Source: Neoscytalidium dimidiatum (taxonomy: Eukaryota > Ascomycota > Dothideomycetes > Botryosphaeriales > Botryosphaeriaceae). From it: 64,000 nucleotides of DNA. Position 1 is the first letter of the stretch, and every line of letters starts with the position of its first letter. Below the pieces are notes generated by a model. The model was not told the DNA's origin and searched no databases. It saw only the letters and a program-made list of their open reading frames with translations. The position numbers and the translations under genes are program-made. The stretch spans positions 62,001 to 126,000 of the forward strand of contig CM074698.1 in NCBI GenBank assembly GCA_037367355.1, read 5' to 3'. This document shows, piece by piece, positions 1 to 12,740 of this stretch.

Positions 1-2099
1 CGGGTTGTCGAGAAAGCCCAGCTAGATGCTGCGACTTCCAGGATCCACACTGCAATTGTTTACGCGCCTTATATCTACAACGTTGGACGTGGGCCAACGC
101 AACGGGCGTAGCATTAAGTTACCCGGCCTAGCGAGACACACTCTTTTACGATGTCATGCAATAAAAGTTGGAAGAGGTCTCTGAAGGTGGTCAAACGTCA
201 ACATCTCGGACGTAACGCAGCTTTTCATGCTTTTTGACGGCAGCTGCCCTTGAAGGAGGAGGAACCGCCGCCTAGAATGACGAAGGTTACTACTTTGCTG
301 AGAACGGCGAGCACGTGTGGAGAGAGGTTGCAGAGGCGGTATCTATTGAAGCTCAGAAGCAAGGCTTTGTTCTGTCGGCTGAGGCACGAATCTACAGTGC
401 CTGGCATGAGGCCGATCTCTTGATCGACTCTGCAGCACTTTTCTACGGTGTGAGATCGCGCTGTAGGGCCGTGAGAGCTCACAATGCTTTGGAATGGCGT
501 CCAGAATGTAATTGTATTCAGTCCGAAATTTCCAACACCCTGGCTTTGGAAGCGAAGGCCCTTAGCAGAAAGTAGTTTCTATAAAGGTCGTCTCGCGGGA
601 AGAGCAGCGAATGATAAAGGAGAAATATATATTTGACATGCGAATTCCGTGTATCAGCGCGCGAAAAAGATTTTCGAGCGTTAGAGTAGGGATATCAACT
701 CTTAATCCCTTCCTTTATGTTTTTATGCCGCGTTTCTAGGATTCGTAAGGCCTGGCACTATGGACAATAATCCTTAATCCGGGCGCAGGCCCAAGATATT
801 AAGAATCGCGGCAGTATTCCGCATGCTGATAGGTCAGCAATGCATTACCTTTTATTCGCTAGTGGACTTTGTCTGCTCCTTAAGCTAAGATCTCACTTAT
901 CGCTATCCCTCCGTTAGCGGATGCTACGGGCGGCGTGGCTGTAACACGTGGCAATTTGAAAGCGACACAGAATCACATTTCCGAAGTTTTACTTTCGGAA
1001 GCGAAATTCCCGAACATATTCGGTATAGTTCTACGAAGCTACTATATTCGATGGATATCTCTCATTAGTGCTTTGCCTAGGCGTTTAGGAAGCGATATCT
1101 AGTCTATATAGAATTATAAGCAGTTACGACTATCTTCTAGTAAAGTTAGTACTTCGTCAAATTTCATAACTATACTCTTTACCGTCTTCTAGTACTCTAC
1201 TGGTAGGCTATTAGGACTAGAAGGAAATAGAAAATTTTAGAAATAGTGTATAAGAAGGTCGGTCTTAACTAGTAGGCGAATCCTTAGGGGATTCGGTTGG
1301 GTCAACAGTAGGCCGGGTGATAGTATCTACCTATGCGAGGAACATGTAACTTATACGCGCTGTTGTCGGCGGGCACACTCCTGAGGTGAGCGTCGTGAAA
1401 GCCGAAGGGCGAATGCGCATGAAACCGCGTGAAAGGCGAGGAAAAAGAGAATATACCAAAAGGAGTCTATTGCTTATTCCAAATGAGTAACTGAGCGACC
1501 CGTGGCAGCTCCCAAAAGAATCCTTAACCAGTAGCTAGTGCTCCGTGCTCTAGAGCGTCTAGATCGACACATTTCCTCCCACAAGAGGATAGAGTGGTCG
1601 TTATTGGTGACGTCTTTCGTCGCCTGTGTATCCTTGTGTGTGACTCACTGGTGGTGAGGCCTACTTCTCACCGCTCCCGTCGTATATACAACCACGCAGT
1701 GCTTACCGCTTCAATACACTTCTCAGATGTACCGCCAAGCAGTTGCCCTTGGCAACGCGCATTGCCCTACAACAGCGCCTCGTAGGCGGCTCGCACTTCT
1801 GGGACTGCAGTTGGCCTTAGAAGCCTTATAATAAAAATCGAGTTATTCATCGATCACTTTTCATTGTAACTACAATCAAAATAGCCATGTGTTAAAGGTT
1901 ACGCTGTCCTGGCTGATTAGCAACACAACCCGGCCACCTTCCGCGCCGTTGGAGATAGCGTTTTTGGAGCGGAATTAGCATAGCCTTCGGATCATGCGGA
2001 AAATTTTCCGCGCAACATTTGCCGACGGCTCGACTGTGTATATATATGTGGCATAGCGATAGAATTGCTTCATTGTGCTTTGTATTTCAGATTAACATC
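1..2099. other. intergenic, no supported gene
   Basis: I see no coding region I can support. The short open frames here have no recognisable motif and no intron signals that join them. About 1030-1290 is TA-rich with many TATA/CTAG words and fewer CA and TG dinucleotides than the flanks, and may be a small RIP-affected repeat remnant. The last bases before the amidase (2080-2099, pyrimidine-rich and ending in an AG) could be the 3' end of a leader intron. Confidence 0.5.
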
Positions 2100-3849
2100 A
2101 TGGCCACGAAGAACTGGGAACCTATTCGCGACGAGAAACAGAAGAGGAGGAACGAATCCATTCCAGCTGCCTGGAGGCTCCCGGACGCCGCCATACCCAC
2201 GCATGGAAGTGTGTTGGACATCCCAAGGACTTGTGGTATCTTAACCCCTGAAGAACTCCAAATCACATCCGACTATGATGCTGTCGGTCTCCTAGCCGAG
2301 ATCGCACGCGGCAAATTCACCGCCGAAGCGGTTACAGTGGCGTTTTGCAAACGTGCAGCCATTGCGCAGCAGCTGGTAAGCAACCAGAGTGGTTTTTGCG
2401 GAGAAGAGGTTGATGTTGAATCCCGAAGACAAACTGTCTCACCGAAATATTCTTCGATGAAGCCATTAGGGACGCAAAGGAACTGGATCGCAGATTGAAA
2501 GAGAATCCTCGCCGCCCACTCCCTCCTCTCTATGGCCTGCCCATATCCATCAAAGATACCTTCAATATCGCCGGCAAAGATACTACCATTGGCATAGCAT
2601 ACTTTGCAAACAAGCCGGCAAAGGAAGACTCACCCTTGGTTAGGCTTCTCAAAGATCTTGGAGCCATTTTCTACTGCAAGACAAATGTTCCTCAAACTCT
2701 CCAGACGTGCGACTCGCACAACAATCTCTTCGGCAGAACGTTGAACCCTAGCAACCTGGCATTTACAGCCAGCGGATCGACAGGCGGCGAAGCGGCTTTG
2801 ATCGCAATGCGAGGCTCGATTCTTGGCGTCGGAACGGACATGGCAGGAAGCATTCGGATGCCATCCGCATCATGCGGGATTTATGGAGTAAGGCCCACAG
2901 CCAACCTGATCCCGTTTGGTGGACAGATCAGCCCGGTGCCGCACGGCTATATTAGCGGCATGGATCCCAGTGCGGGTCCAATGGCTACGTCAATACGTGA
3001 CTGCCAGTTTTTCCTGCGCACCGTGCTTGAAGCGGACCCGAACCTATACGACTTCTCGGCTCTCCGCATTCCCTGGCTTGATAAGAGCTTTGTGAAGGCT
3101 GAGCGGAAGCTGCGCATCGGCTTCGTTGAAGATGATGGGTGGGTCACCCCTTCACCTCCGATAAGGCGCTCTTTGCGCGAGAGCGCAAGCAAGCTTTCGG
3201 AAGCAGGCCACACTTTGGTCCCGATCAGCTTGCCGGACGTGGATAAAATAGTCAGAATCGCATTCAAGCTGTCAGGCCTTGAAGGTGGAAAGGTGCGTAC
3301 TGTTACCCGAAAACCTCGATCGAGTGAGACGGCATCAAATCAGCTCACTGCTTGTCATAGTATATTACTGGGTTGCTGAAAGAGTTCGGTGAACCTATAA
3401 TTCCCTCGGTCGCTAATATGGGAATCGTTAACGAGACGCCCCCTCTGAATCCAACTTTGGATGACCTCTACGCTGCCACTGCAATGAAGCATGATGCAGA
3501 GCACGCAGTCACTCAGCTTTGGCAGAAGCATCATTTGGACATTCTCCTAATGCCGCCGGCTCCTCACACAGCAGTCCCGCACGACACCTGGTCAAAGCTC
3601 AATTATACGATCATATGGAATGTATTAGACTTCCCGGCATGCTCTATTCCCGTCGGCAAAGTTGAGGCGAAAGATGCAAAAGATAACGGAGCAAAATACG
3701 GACCAGTCGATCAAGCTGTATACGATCTCTACAGCGGTCCGGAAGAATATCGTAACCTGCCAACGGCTATCCAGTTGGTTGGGAAACGGTACCAGGATGA
3801 GGAATTATTGGCAATTTCAACCCTTATTGATTCTATAGTCAATGGCTGA
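2100..3849 (+). CDS. amidase (amidase-signature family, fungal acetamidase/general amidase type)
   Basis: Three exons, 2100-2375, 2429-3292 and 3361-3849, give 542 residues, normal for fungal amidases. The introns (53 and 68 bp) have GT..AG ends and restore frame exactly. The family hydrolyses carboxamides to acid and ammonia with a Ser-cisSer-Lys triad. Lys134 lies in PISIKDTF, the cis-Ser is Ser209 in SGSTGGE, and the nucleophile is Ser233 in MAGSIRMPS. The spacing of 75 and 24 residues equals that of fatty acid amide hydrolase (142/217/241). Two conserved positions differ from the usual motif: Thr210 replaces the second Ser, and the oxyanion-hole segment reads MAGS rather than IGGS. I start at ATG 2100 (MATKNWEP) because the in-frame upstream codons from 2019 do not resemble the family. 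No signal peptide is visible, so a cytosolic enzyme is likely. The substrate cannot be told from sequence. Confidence 0.9.
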
Positions 3850-6800
3850 AAGTTACTATTGCCTCTCTGGTACTTCTCTATCTATTCTCTACCTAAAAAC
3901 CAAACCTCGAGGACTGCATCGATCGAAATACGCTTCGAAATCAATACTGATCGATTATTTATGCCATCGTTACTGTAAGATGGCCGTCTGTCCTGTGACC
4001 CTTGTCCAAGATCTACGGCCGCATCATCGTTCTCCTGCCATCCAACATGATTTACTTTGTCTTCAACCCCATGTGCGATTCTGCTCAGAATAAAGTCCCG
4101 ATTCTGGCGTCAAGATTTCTCAGCAGCATGGGTGGGACCGCTATGCAAGCTGTAAGCGCTCGTGGGAGCAGTTGGCTAGATCAGACAATTGACTTCCCAC
4201 AGCTTATGGAGTGGAAAAACCACACGATTTCATATACTTCGTATAAGTAGCTACGCAATTTCATCCACATCTCGTCTGATTCTGACAAAAATCCGGTCTC
4301 TCAACCTTCACACTCGTCTTCAATGAACATGACAGGTCCCTAGCCATTTTCAGCCTGCACTTCCTCGCACTAAGAGCTGGCTTCGTATCGGGCTCCAGAT
4401 TATATGAGCCCCAATCAACAACCGAGTAAGCATCATCAAAAACCCATTCCCTGAACCACTGATCGGAGCCCAGATACATGTGAACCTGGAAACAAACATA
4501 ATGAGCCTGGGCGATCCGAGTTCCGCGCCCTGCTGATGCTCCCTGTGCACTCCTCGTCCTGATCGGGCGGTTCATGTAAGGGTGCGTCGCGCATTCTGCA
4601 ACACATCGGATAATCCCGGATATCGGCGCAGAAATTTTCACGTGCTAGTTGCTTATACGAGCAGTTATGCGTTGTCGACGCCTACGTGTGATATTCTGCG
4701 TTCACCACTGGAGTAGGCGCATTCTACCGACTACAGCCGGTTTGAGTTTCCCGCTACTCGCGCTGGGCCTGGGCGGGGGCGATCCTCCGTTGGGTATCAT
4801 CTCCACAGCATTGTGGCGTTAATTGGACTGTGGAAGAAGGGACAGTGGTTGCGAGCTCATAGCCCTTATTACGCTGGTTGGGGGCAGCCTCTCTTTCCGG
4901 CTGCAGTGCTGGTGCGACCACAGTATTCTCCTGGCAAGAGCTGCAGATTGGACATGCTCTTTCTATTCTTAATGAAGATGTATTCCCTTTTTCCAAGGGA
5001 ATTTTTCATTCATGTACAGAGGGTTGGAGTGTATAAATGTAGATTGCACGCATCTTCCAATGTTCACTCACGGTGTTTCTTAATTGCAAATAGATTCCAA
5101 ACATGCTCGAGTATGCTGCTGAACCAATGTGTCTCCCGATGGCAGGTTGCGGATCGTCTTGTAGAGGTAGATCAGGCGCTGTGCTGGAATGCATGGAAAT
5201 GGACATGTTTTTCGATGGCCTGCTCGACGTTGACTTTGCTTCTGCCGCACCCTGTTCCAATATACTAATCGTCCTCTAATAAATAAAATGTGGGCTACAG
5301 TGCACGCTCGAATTCCTTAACCTTTTTCGGTAAAAGTTTGAACATGCCTGAACAGACCGTCTCGCGGTAGTAGGCCATGCGGGTCATTACTGTGAATGTG
5401 GACGCCAGGGAGCATGCCTGATGCCCTTGACCTGCCCACCGGACATCACGAACGTCAAAGGTAGACCACACGAGCGCCGGAGAACCTGGCAGCCTTCCAC
5501 GAAGCGATGAATCGGTCAGATCAGCGGCAATAAACGAAGATAAAGAGTAGGCTCATAGACATTTGCCATCTTTTCAGGACCGAGACCAATCCACGAAGAG
5601 ATTCAATGATGGCCTCACCGGCAGGGCACTATAACTCATCAACTTCGGCGTAGAGCCACACAAGTGAATATATAGTTCTTCCTCTTTTCTGCCGGATGTA
5701 GCCAGATCATGCCTGCGAGGGTGATAGATAACGGCACTGCCAATTCAACGCCGAGCCCGGCCATCTGCCCACTCGAGAAAGTCCCAGTGTATTTTGGGCA
5801 AACAGCTGTAGCTACCGGTATCTGTCCCGTTGCAGAAATGGATTCTGCACCGAATACTGCAGAGTACTAACTGGAGAGCTCTGCCTAACGGAGTGCAGGT
5901 TTTAAATTCGCGAGTGTGAAAGTAAGACTGTCGCAGAGAGGTTGCAGCTGATAATACTGGCGTCTACTTTCCTACTGTCTACAGTCATGAGTGCTACCAG
6001 ATGCTAAGTATGAGGGTCGAGGCCATGAAGCTTACAGTCTCTGCGAACTGGTGCGCAAGCGTCGCTTTCCCATGACTGGTCAGTGCAAAAGCCGCGCGAC
6101 AGAACACCGTCTTTGTAACAGAACTCACTAGCCGTGATTCTAGCGCGTAAAAATATGCTAATTGCTTGGCCGTCTAGTTACACGGCGTATCGTCCGGGGC
6201 GATTGCCCCGCTTGGGAACTGACATGTCTTATGTTTTGACCTTGGTCGTGGAACCAACGTAAATTTTAGCAGTGGATTTGAAGAAAAGAAAAAAAAAAAG
6301 CGAATTTTTTTCTATTTTCTTCAAGAAGGACCGGTTGGCTTAAAGATTCATAGGCTGTGGTGGCAGATTAAGCTGGTGGACAGAGAAAAAAAAATGGTTA
6401 GATATTCGCTGCGTAGCTGATCGCTTAGGTACGTAGAATTAGCTGAGTCTGCACGCAACCTTTTCAGTCGATGGACAAGAGCGCACTGGATTTGCGTTTG
6501 TCGTATTGAAACGCATAGATTACAATTCGTCACTTTTTACAATTCATCCCTTTAGCCTTGCATAAGTAAGGGGTTAGTAGACAAATTCCAAAATGCTACT
6601 TGAACTCATTGGATTATCCCTTATCAAGCCTATGACTTCTCTACTATCTAAACGGGGAGTGCGTTGGCCGGACTTTACTACAAGCGCCATGAGATCTCCG
6701 CTGACCATGTGGAGCATTTACTGGTGTACGAGACGGATGTGAAACACTGGTAATTTTTGCCGAAAAGAGAGCAAAGGAAGGTCCGGAACGGCTCGGGCCT

Positions 6801-7272
6801 CAAACGACTCCCACAAGCGCCACGCTGGCATGCAACGTTGAACCCCACCCGTGCCAGCACAGAGGCGGGCTAGCCCATTCTCTTTTACTCTGTAGATTCG
6901 CAATGGATATCTACGATTAGCTTGCCTCGTGATTCACTGCAGCAACTCTACCTTGGCAGAGCGTATTGTTGTCGATCATCCCTGCCTGCCAAAATCCCGC
7001 AATGCCAATACTGCGGGGCGCGTTTTCGGGACATATTGCCTGAACCCTCATGACCAAAGAGCGGTTCATGTCGCTCTGTCAGGATCAAACTGATCGAGAT
7101 TGCCGCTGATAGGCACGGCCTTCCTCCAGCATCCAGATTAAGCCTTCGCGACTTGTCAGCTCACCGGGGCCCTTGCCTACGGGATGCGTATTAAATCTGT
7201 GCCTCTGCCGCGTGCGGGGCAGAGTAACCCAAAGTTCAACCTCCCAGCTCTCCAGTCCTTACAGCAACTACC
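3850..7272. other. 3.4-kb gene-poor spacer
   Basis: No gene I can support. Short open frames occur at 4261-4641 (-), 4754-4996 and 5006-5260 (-) and 4813-5268 (+), but none shows a family motif and I could not join them into a convincing spliced gene. A12 and similar A-rich runs lie near 6285-6310. Confidence 0.5.
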
Positions 7273-9157
7273 ATGGCTGTATTTTCAAGCTCGATAGCCT
7301 TCGCGGGCCTTGTCCTCGTCGTGGCTTTGGGTGTTTACAGGCTATCGCAGGTCGGCTCCCGCGACCCCCGCCTCCCCCCAGGACCACCCACGCTTCCCAT
7401 CCTCGGGAACCTGCATCAAATTCCATTGACCGGTTTCCACAAGAAGTAAGGAACTCCCTTGCTCTGCCGACCATAGGTGGTGGCGGGAGCTCACGTCTTC
7501 CTGCAGAATCCTAGAATGGGCCGAGAAGTACGGGCCGATCTACTCGGTTAAACTGGGACCAGGAACCATGGTCGTCTTAACCAGCAGGAAGGCCATACAC
7601 GATATTATGGACAAGCGGGGCGCGATATATTCCGACCGCCCGGAAGACTACGTGGGAAGGCTGATCACCGACGACGAGAAGATGGAGCACATGCATAACA
7701 ACCACATCTGGCGATCGCAACGCAAGGTTGCCGCCTCCACCTTATCAGTCCGTCGCTCGCAAGAACTCGACAGGGTCGATACTAATTTGAAACTTGAAGC
7801 CGAAAGTACTGGACGAGAAAGTGGCGCCGCTTCAAGAAGCAGAGTGGGTAGATCCCCCATCTCCGGTGTGGCGGTGATTGATCAAGGACGAAAGGAATGC
7901 CCTCCTCCTACACGACCTCATAAAGAACCCCGACAGATTTTCTGAGCACATCAGAAGAGCCGCAGTCTCTGTTGCGAACATCATAATCTGGGGCCATCGC
8001 GGACCAACCTTCGAGAGTTTCTGGGGCTGCACGCCCTACAAGTCCCTCGAAGGCTTCTCGCAGTGTTTCGAGCTGGGCGCCAACCCGCCAGTCGAACAAT
8101 TTCCCTTGTTAAAGCACATTCCGGAGTTCTTAGCGCCGTGGAAGAGACGGGCGAAGATTCCCAACAGAGCTATGAAGAGGACCTGGGGAGAGGCGCGGCG
8201 GCTGGCCGAGAAGCGCCGGGCGACAGGCGACAAGCGGTCCGCCATATTCGACCAGATTCTAGGCGGGGAAATCAAGATGGAGGTTCCCCTTTCAGACTCC
8301 CAACTCAACCACTTTCTTGGGACCATGGTTGAAGGCGGTTCGGAAACATCCTCGAACGCTATGCTTACATCCATTCTATATCTTTCTCTGCACCGGGAGG
8401 TCCAGGCCAAAGCTCAAAAGGAGCTGGACGCTGTGTGCGGCTCGGACAGGTCAGTTTGCAGCCTTCTCTGAAATTTTTGCTCCGGTGCTGAATTTCTCCA
8501 AGGAGCCCAGTGTGGTCGGACTTTAACCAAGCTCCCTACATCAACTGCATTATCAAAGAAGCAATGCGCATTCGCCCGGTGTACGTCCTCGTCACAGCCG
8601 GATCCGTAGAGGCAACTAACTCCGAATAGTGGTCCTCTTTGCGTGCCTCATTGCGCCTCGAGAGACGACTGGTACGAGGGGATGTTCATCCCGAAGGGTT
8701 CCATGGTCCTCCTGCCCGCCTACGCCGCAAACAGACTAGAATCAAACGGGTACAAAAACCCAACCGCCTACAACCCGGACAGGTATATCGGGGAAACGCG
8801 TCTGGCCGCCGAACTTGCCGCAATTGCAGACTACGAGAGCCGTGATAAGTACAAGCCATCCCTTCGCAAGAAAGCAAAGACTGATAGAAAAATCCACATC
8901 ATTACAGCTACGGGGCCGGAAGGCGCATCTGCCCGGGCATGCACCTGGCCGACAGGTCCATGTGGCGTATGACCGCTAAGCTCCTGTGGGCCTTCGACAT
9001 CATCCCCGTCGATGTTGATCCGGACAAGTATCACGAGGGAATCATGCACGCCCCGGCACCGTACAAGGTGGAGTTCCGGCCGCGCAGTGAGGCCCACGTT
9101 AAGACCACAATGCGTGAAGCTGAAGCTGCCTTGAAATTTCTCGCCAAGTATGAGTAG
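7273..9157 (+). CDS. cytochrome P450 monooxygenase, seven exons
   Basis: Exons 7273-7445, 7507-7747, 7800-7847, 7887-8449, 8503-8580, 8630-8848 and 8908-9157 give 523 residues, the usual size. The N-terminus has a hydrophobic anchor (about residues 5-22) followed by the proline-rich hinge [13 protein letters not shown]. Further landmarks are the I-helix EGGSETS, the K-helix EAMR (ExxR), NPDRY, and the heme loop [10 protein letters not shown] with Cys449. This predicts an ER-anchored, heme-thiolate oxygenase fed by cytochrome P450 reductase. Overall layout resembles the fungal P450s often labelled O-methylsterigmatocystin oxidoreductase-like, but I cannot assign a substrate and no polyketide or peptide synthetase lies in the window. 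The third intron (7848-7886) is only 39 bp, yet it must be removed because it contains an in-frame TGA. The other introns are 49-61 bp, and the second has a clear ACTAAT branch site. Confidence 0.92.
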
Positions 9158-10291
9158 GGTTACGGCCAATTTCCAGGGTGGAATTGTGATTTCGAGATGT
9201 GCTTTTCCGGCAGGCCGCGATGTTTGAAGACGGCACTGCAGCAACAGGCAGCTCGAGGATCCACACCACTATGGAACAGCCGTCCAGATGAGGAATTATG
9301 AAATCAGAAGGCTGCAGCATTTCAAAATAACATGAATATTCAAATGTAAGAGAAAGCCTATAGGGTAGAAAGAAACAGAAAAAAAAAAAAAAGCCCACTG
9401 GAAGTGTGAAACGACTACGAGAGATTGAAAATGCCTTGCAAGATGTCAAAGATCCATACAAGAATGCCACTTCCATTCCCCTCCTGGGTGAATTCAGAAT
9501 AATCCAGCATGCTTCTCTGCGTTAGCAACAATCCTCCCGTTGGCATGTTCCAATATTCACGGTGTAGCAATATTCTCCAGCGCGTAGGTCAAATCATGAA
9601 ATTCGAATCCTTCAACCTGCTCAGCAACCCTCCGCGAGAGTGCAAAGCAGTCCCTCACGGTATTCCAGCACTTAAGGGATCCGAGATCAGTATACATTCT
9701 ATCTTCTATAGGCAACGTTTGTTCGGGAGAAGTGCCTGGGGCGGTAACCCGTTCGCGGAGTAGGAGTTGGCTGATTGATATAGCTATGTTGAAAGGAACA
9801 GATGCGTTATGACTGGATGTGCCGCAGCTTGCCTGTCGAGGCCCTCCCCTGAACGTTGAAAGATATTTGTGACTATATGTGTGAACGACGCGAATTGGGG
9901 GAAGTATGGTTCTTTCGGCCCGGCCTCGGGAATGCTGGGAGAAAAAGACACGCTAAAACTGAATTTTGTGCCAAAGGTTTTCTCACACGCCAATATGTCG
10001 TCAGCTATTGCGGTTCATTTAGACTACGCTCTGACCGGTAAAAGACGGAAGTGTGGCCCGCAACCATTCGTCGATGATCTGCTGACAGAATTTCCAGCGT
10101 TGCCAGCCCTACATTGTCATCACACTTTCCCCGTTTCCATGTGAGCTGCCCCACCCAAGCCTTCTGGCTCCTTCTTATCCGTCATATTGCGAATTGGTGT
10201 CGGCAGTATATCAAATCGTTCCGAATCATAGTACGGCCAGCAAGTGCAGTCTCACCGTTGCCGAAATACAGCAAGGTGATTATGAAGGGAA
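9158..10291. other. spacer downstream of the P450 gene
   Basis: No supported gene. An open frame at 9869-10144 (+) has an amino-acid composition that could be coding, but it has no motif, clear start or splice context. Confidence 0.4.
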
Positions 10292-11180
10292 ATGAGACCT
10301 CCTGAGGACTTTCACGATGTGCGCACTTCAGGGCGTCTGCGCGAGCTACTTAGGGACAGAAACTTCGTTGAGGTTGCGGGCGAAACAGCACTTCATCTCC
10401 ACGACACCTTCACCAGCCTGCAGCTATGGGAGGGGTATTTCTATCAGAACTAGGACAGCCTAATCGAGGCGAAAGAAACTTCGCCTAAATCTTTCGCTTT
10501 GATTTTAGAGGAGCTATAAACGGTTAGGGAGAACGTCACAGCGATCGAGGAAGCGCACAGGAAGAGAGACGGCGTGATGTATTTAAATCATATATCCATA
10601 GATGAAGCACTAAGCTAACGAGGTAAGGTTCAGCGACCTTTGCAAAGCCTTGGACGAAGGCAGCATAAGGCTATTAGAGATTTCGCGCGGCGTCATCTCA
10701 TTCACCGACACCTGCAACCGGCCGGAGCCGGCGTCGGAGCTTGTTCAGGCGATCAAAGAGGCTGTGGACCTCAGCACCCCAAAGAAATCAGCCGACACAC
10801 CTCTAAAAGCTGAGCCCTTACAAGCAATAAGGGCAACTGGTACAGCCCGTGAGCCTAGAGTAAAGGCAGTCCAAGACAGTGGTCTGAGTAGAACAGCACA
10901 TCTTGAAAAAAAAAAAAGGACCATTAGGAACGGAACACCAGTTCGAAATTCGACAAGTATTGAAGCTAGAACTTCAGTCCAAAAAAAAAAAAAAGGGTAT
11001 GCATCAACCCCAAACAAATCAAGCAGTGGCAACGGAACGCCAGTCTCAAGCAAAGCACCGAATGAGAGCTCGGGCTCTGGACAAGAAACAAGGGGTAGAG
11101 AGAGCAAGAGGGATACAAGGACGAGTGATTCGAAACAGAAGGGCAAACGGATGGGCCAACCACTGGGTAAGCGAAGCTAG
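10292..11180 (+). pseudogene. decayed unknown gene, Lys/Ser-rich C-terminus
   Basis: From ATG 10292 a frame reads MRPPEDFHDVRTSGRLRELL and continues for about 100 codons, broken by TAG at 10451, TAA near 10517 and TAA near 10616, each where a glutamine codon would fit. After a frame change near 10620 it continues as an open frame of 176 codons (10650-11180) with a charged first half and a Lys/Ser/Thr-rich tail. That tail contains two long A runs (near 10905 and 10982) that encode Lys blocks. I do not recognise the family. The glutamine-to-stop pattern fits C-to-T mutation at CpA, but three sites are few. A chance reading frame in non-coding DNA is the alternative. Confidence 0.35.
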
Positions 11181-11602
11181 CAAGGCTGTCTCGGAACGGG
11201 AGTTACTAACTCCGATGTGCTCTCTCGAAGCGTTCAGGCGACCTTCTCGGAGGGAACTTGATCCCTCGATCCGCATTTTAAGCTTAACCACATTGCTTGC
11301 ATTCTGCCACGTGCCCGCCATTAGGCGCCCTACTGACGAACGACTGCTGACAACGTTCTGCTCCCACCCTGAGGATTGCTGAAATCCAGGGGAAAAGACA
11401 AGGGCATTGGCGATGAATGCACATGCATAGATTGAGTAAGGTGGTTTTTATCATGAAGACCGCCGAAAATCCTTTTCGCTGCCTCCAAGTGCGCATTAAC
11501 ATTATAGCCAACTCTGAGCCGAACCAACCGCAAAGGCCAACACACTATGGAAGTGTGACTATATACATGCTCGATAGATTCAACCTCAGGTCGTTGTCAC
11601 GC

Positions 11603-12740
11603 TTAAAACTGAATGACGACCTTAGACTCCTCCCTCCTGCTAAACCTCGCATAGTACTCGGGAGCCTCCTCGATACCAATGATGCTGCTAACAATGAAGC
11701 TGGGATGAGCGACGCCAGAAGTAATCAACGGCACCAGCTCCGACGCGACCTGGAGCGGAAGCACGATACCGCCATTGATCGCAATCCCCTTCTCGTACGC
11801 CTCGCCGTAGTGGAAGTCGGTCAGGGACGAGTTGAACAGGCCGACGACGCCGATGCCGCCGCGGCGGGCGGTGACGTTGACCAGGTGGCGCAGGGTGATG
11901 GCGGAGTCGACGGTGCCCTCGGGCGTCTCGGCCTCGAAGCCCACTGCCTCGACGCCGCGGCGCACGCCGTTGGGCTCGCGCGCCAGGATCTGCTCGACCG
12001 GGTCCCGAGTCCTGGTAGTTGATCGGGATGGCGCCGATGGACGCGGCGAGGTCGAGGCGGTCCTGCACGTGGTCGACCGAGTAGACGCGGGAGGCGCCGC
12101 GGAGGATGGCGGAGTAGGCTGCCAGGAGGCCGACGGGGCCGGCGCCGAAGACGGCGACGGTGTCACCGGGCAGGAGGCCGGACCAGGTAACGCCGTTCCA
12201 GGCAGTGGACCAGATGTCGGAGACGAACAGGTAGTCGAGCAGGGTGGACGTGTTGGTGTCGTGGTTGATTGGGACGGGGATCAGGGAGTTGTCGGCGAAC
12301 GGGATCCTAGCATACTCGGCTACAGTGAATCAGCATTGAATTCGCAGAGCCAAAAGTGTTGTTATTACAGGCCGCGTACTTTGCAAACCGGGCAGGACGC
12401 TTCCGTCTGAAATGCCTCCAAATCCCAAAGGTGGGTAGTAGGAGTCCGGCTCGATGGTGAAGTGGCCGTTGTCGAGGTTATCCGGGATGACGACATAATC
12501 GCCCACGTTCAAGAACTGAACAGCATCGCCAACCTCCGACACATAGCCAATGGCTTCGTGGCCATAGAGCAGAGGCAGTTCAGGGGAGCCGGCGGCAGTG
12601 TGGTAGGAATGCAAGTCACTGCCGCAGATGGCCGTGGCGTTGATTTTGACAATCACATCCGTCGCATTGAGAATGGTCGGGACAGGGACATCGATGACGG
12701 AGACGTTACGAATTTCGCCCAATTGGGCAACTGCTCGCAT
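11603..12740 (-). CDS. zinc alcohol dehydrogenase (MDR family), one-base frameshift in exon 2
   Basis: Exon 1 runs 12740-12380 and exon 2 12319-11603, with a 60-bp intron. The product would be about 358 residues of the medium-chain dehydrogenase/reductase family, related to the glutathione-independent formaldehyde dehydrogenase-like group. The N-terminal catalytic domain shows Cys39 in AICGSDLH and GHE at 60-62. The Rossmann fold shows VFGAGPVGLLAAYSA. No four-Cys structural zinc lobe is visible. The frame ending in IPINYQDS is followed one base out of phase by DPVEQILAREPNG. Removing one of the three C at 12004-12006 (+ strand) would restore it, and no splice pair can explain the shift. Either the gene is newly inactive or the base is a sequencing error in a GC-rich run. 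Substrate is unknown; NAD(P)-dependent oxidation of a primary or secondary alcohol is the family activity. Confidence 0.82.

Noticed and set aside
4261..4641. 126-codon minus-strand frame containing QWFREWVFDDAYSVVDWGSY
   Set aside because: The composition looks protein-like but I recognise no family, and no splice partners or second supporting frame were found.
4754..5260. Possible two-exon minus-strand gene with a GTGAGT donor near 5070 and CPICSSC
   Set aside because: No convincing acceptor or branch site, and no recognised domain.
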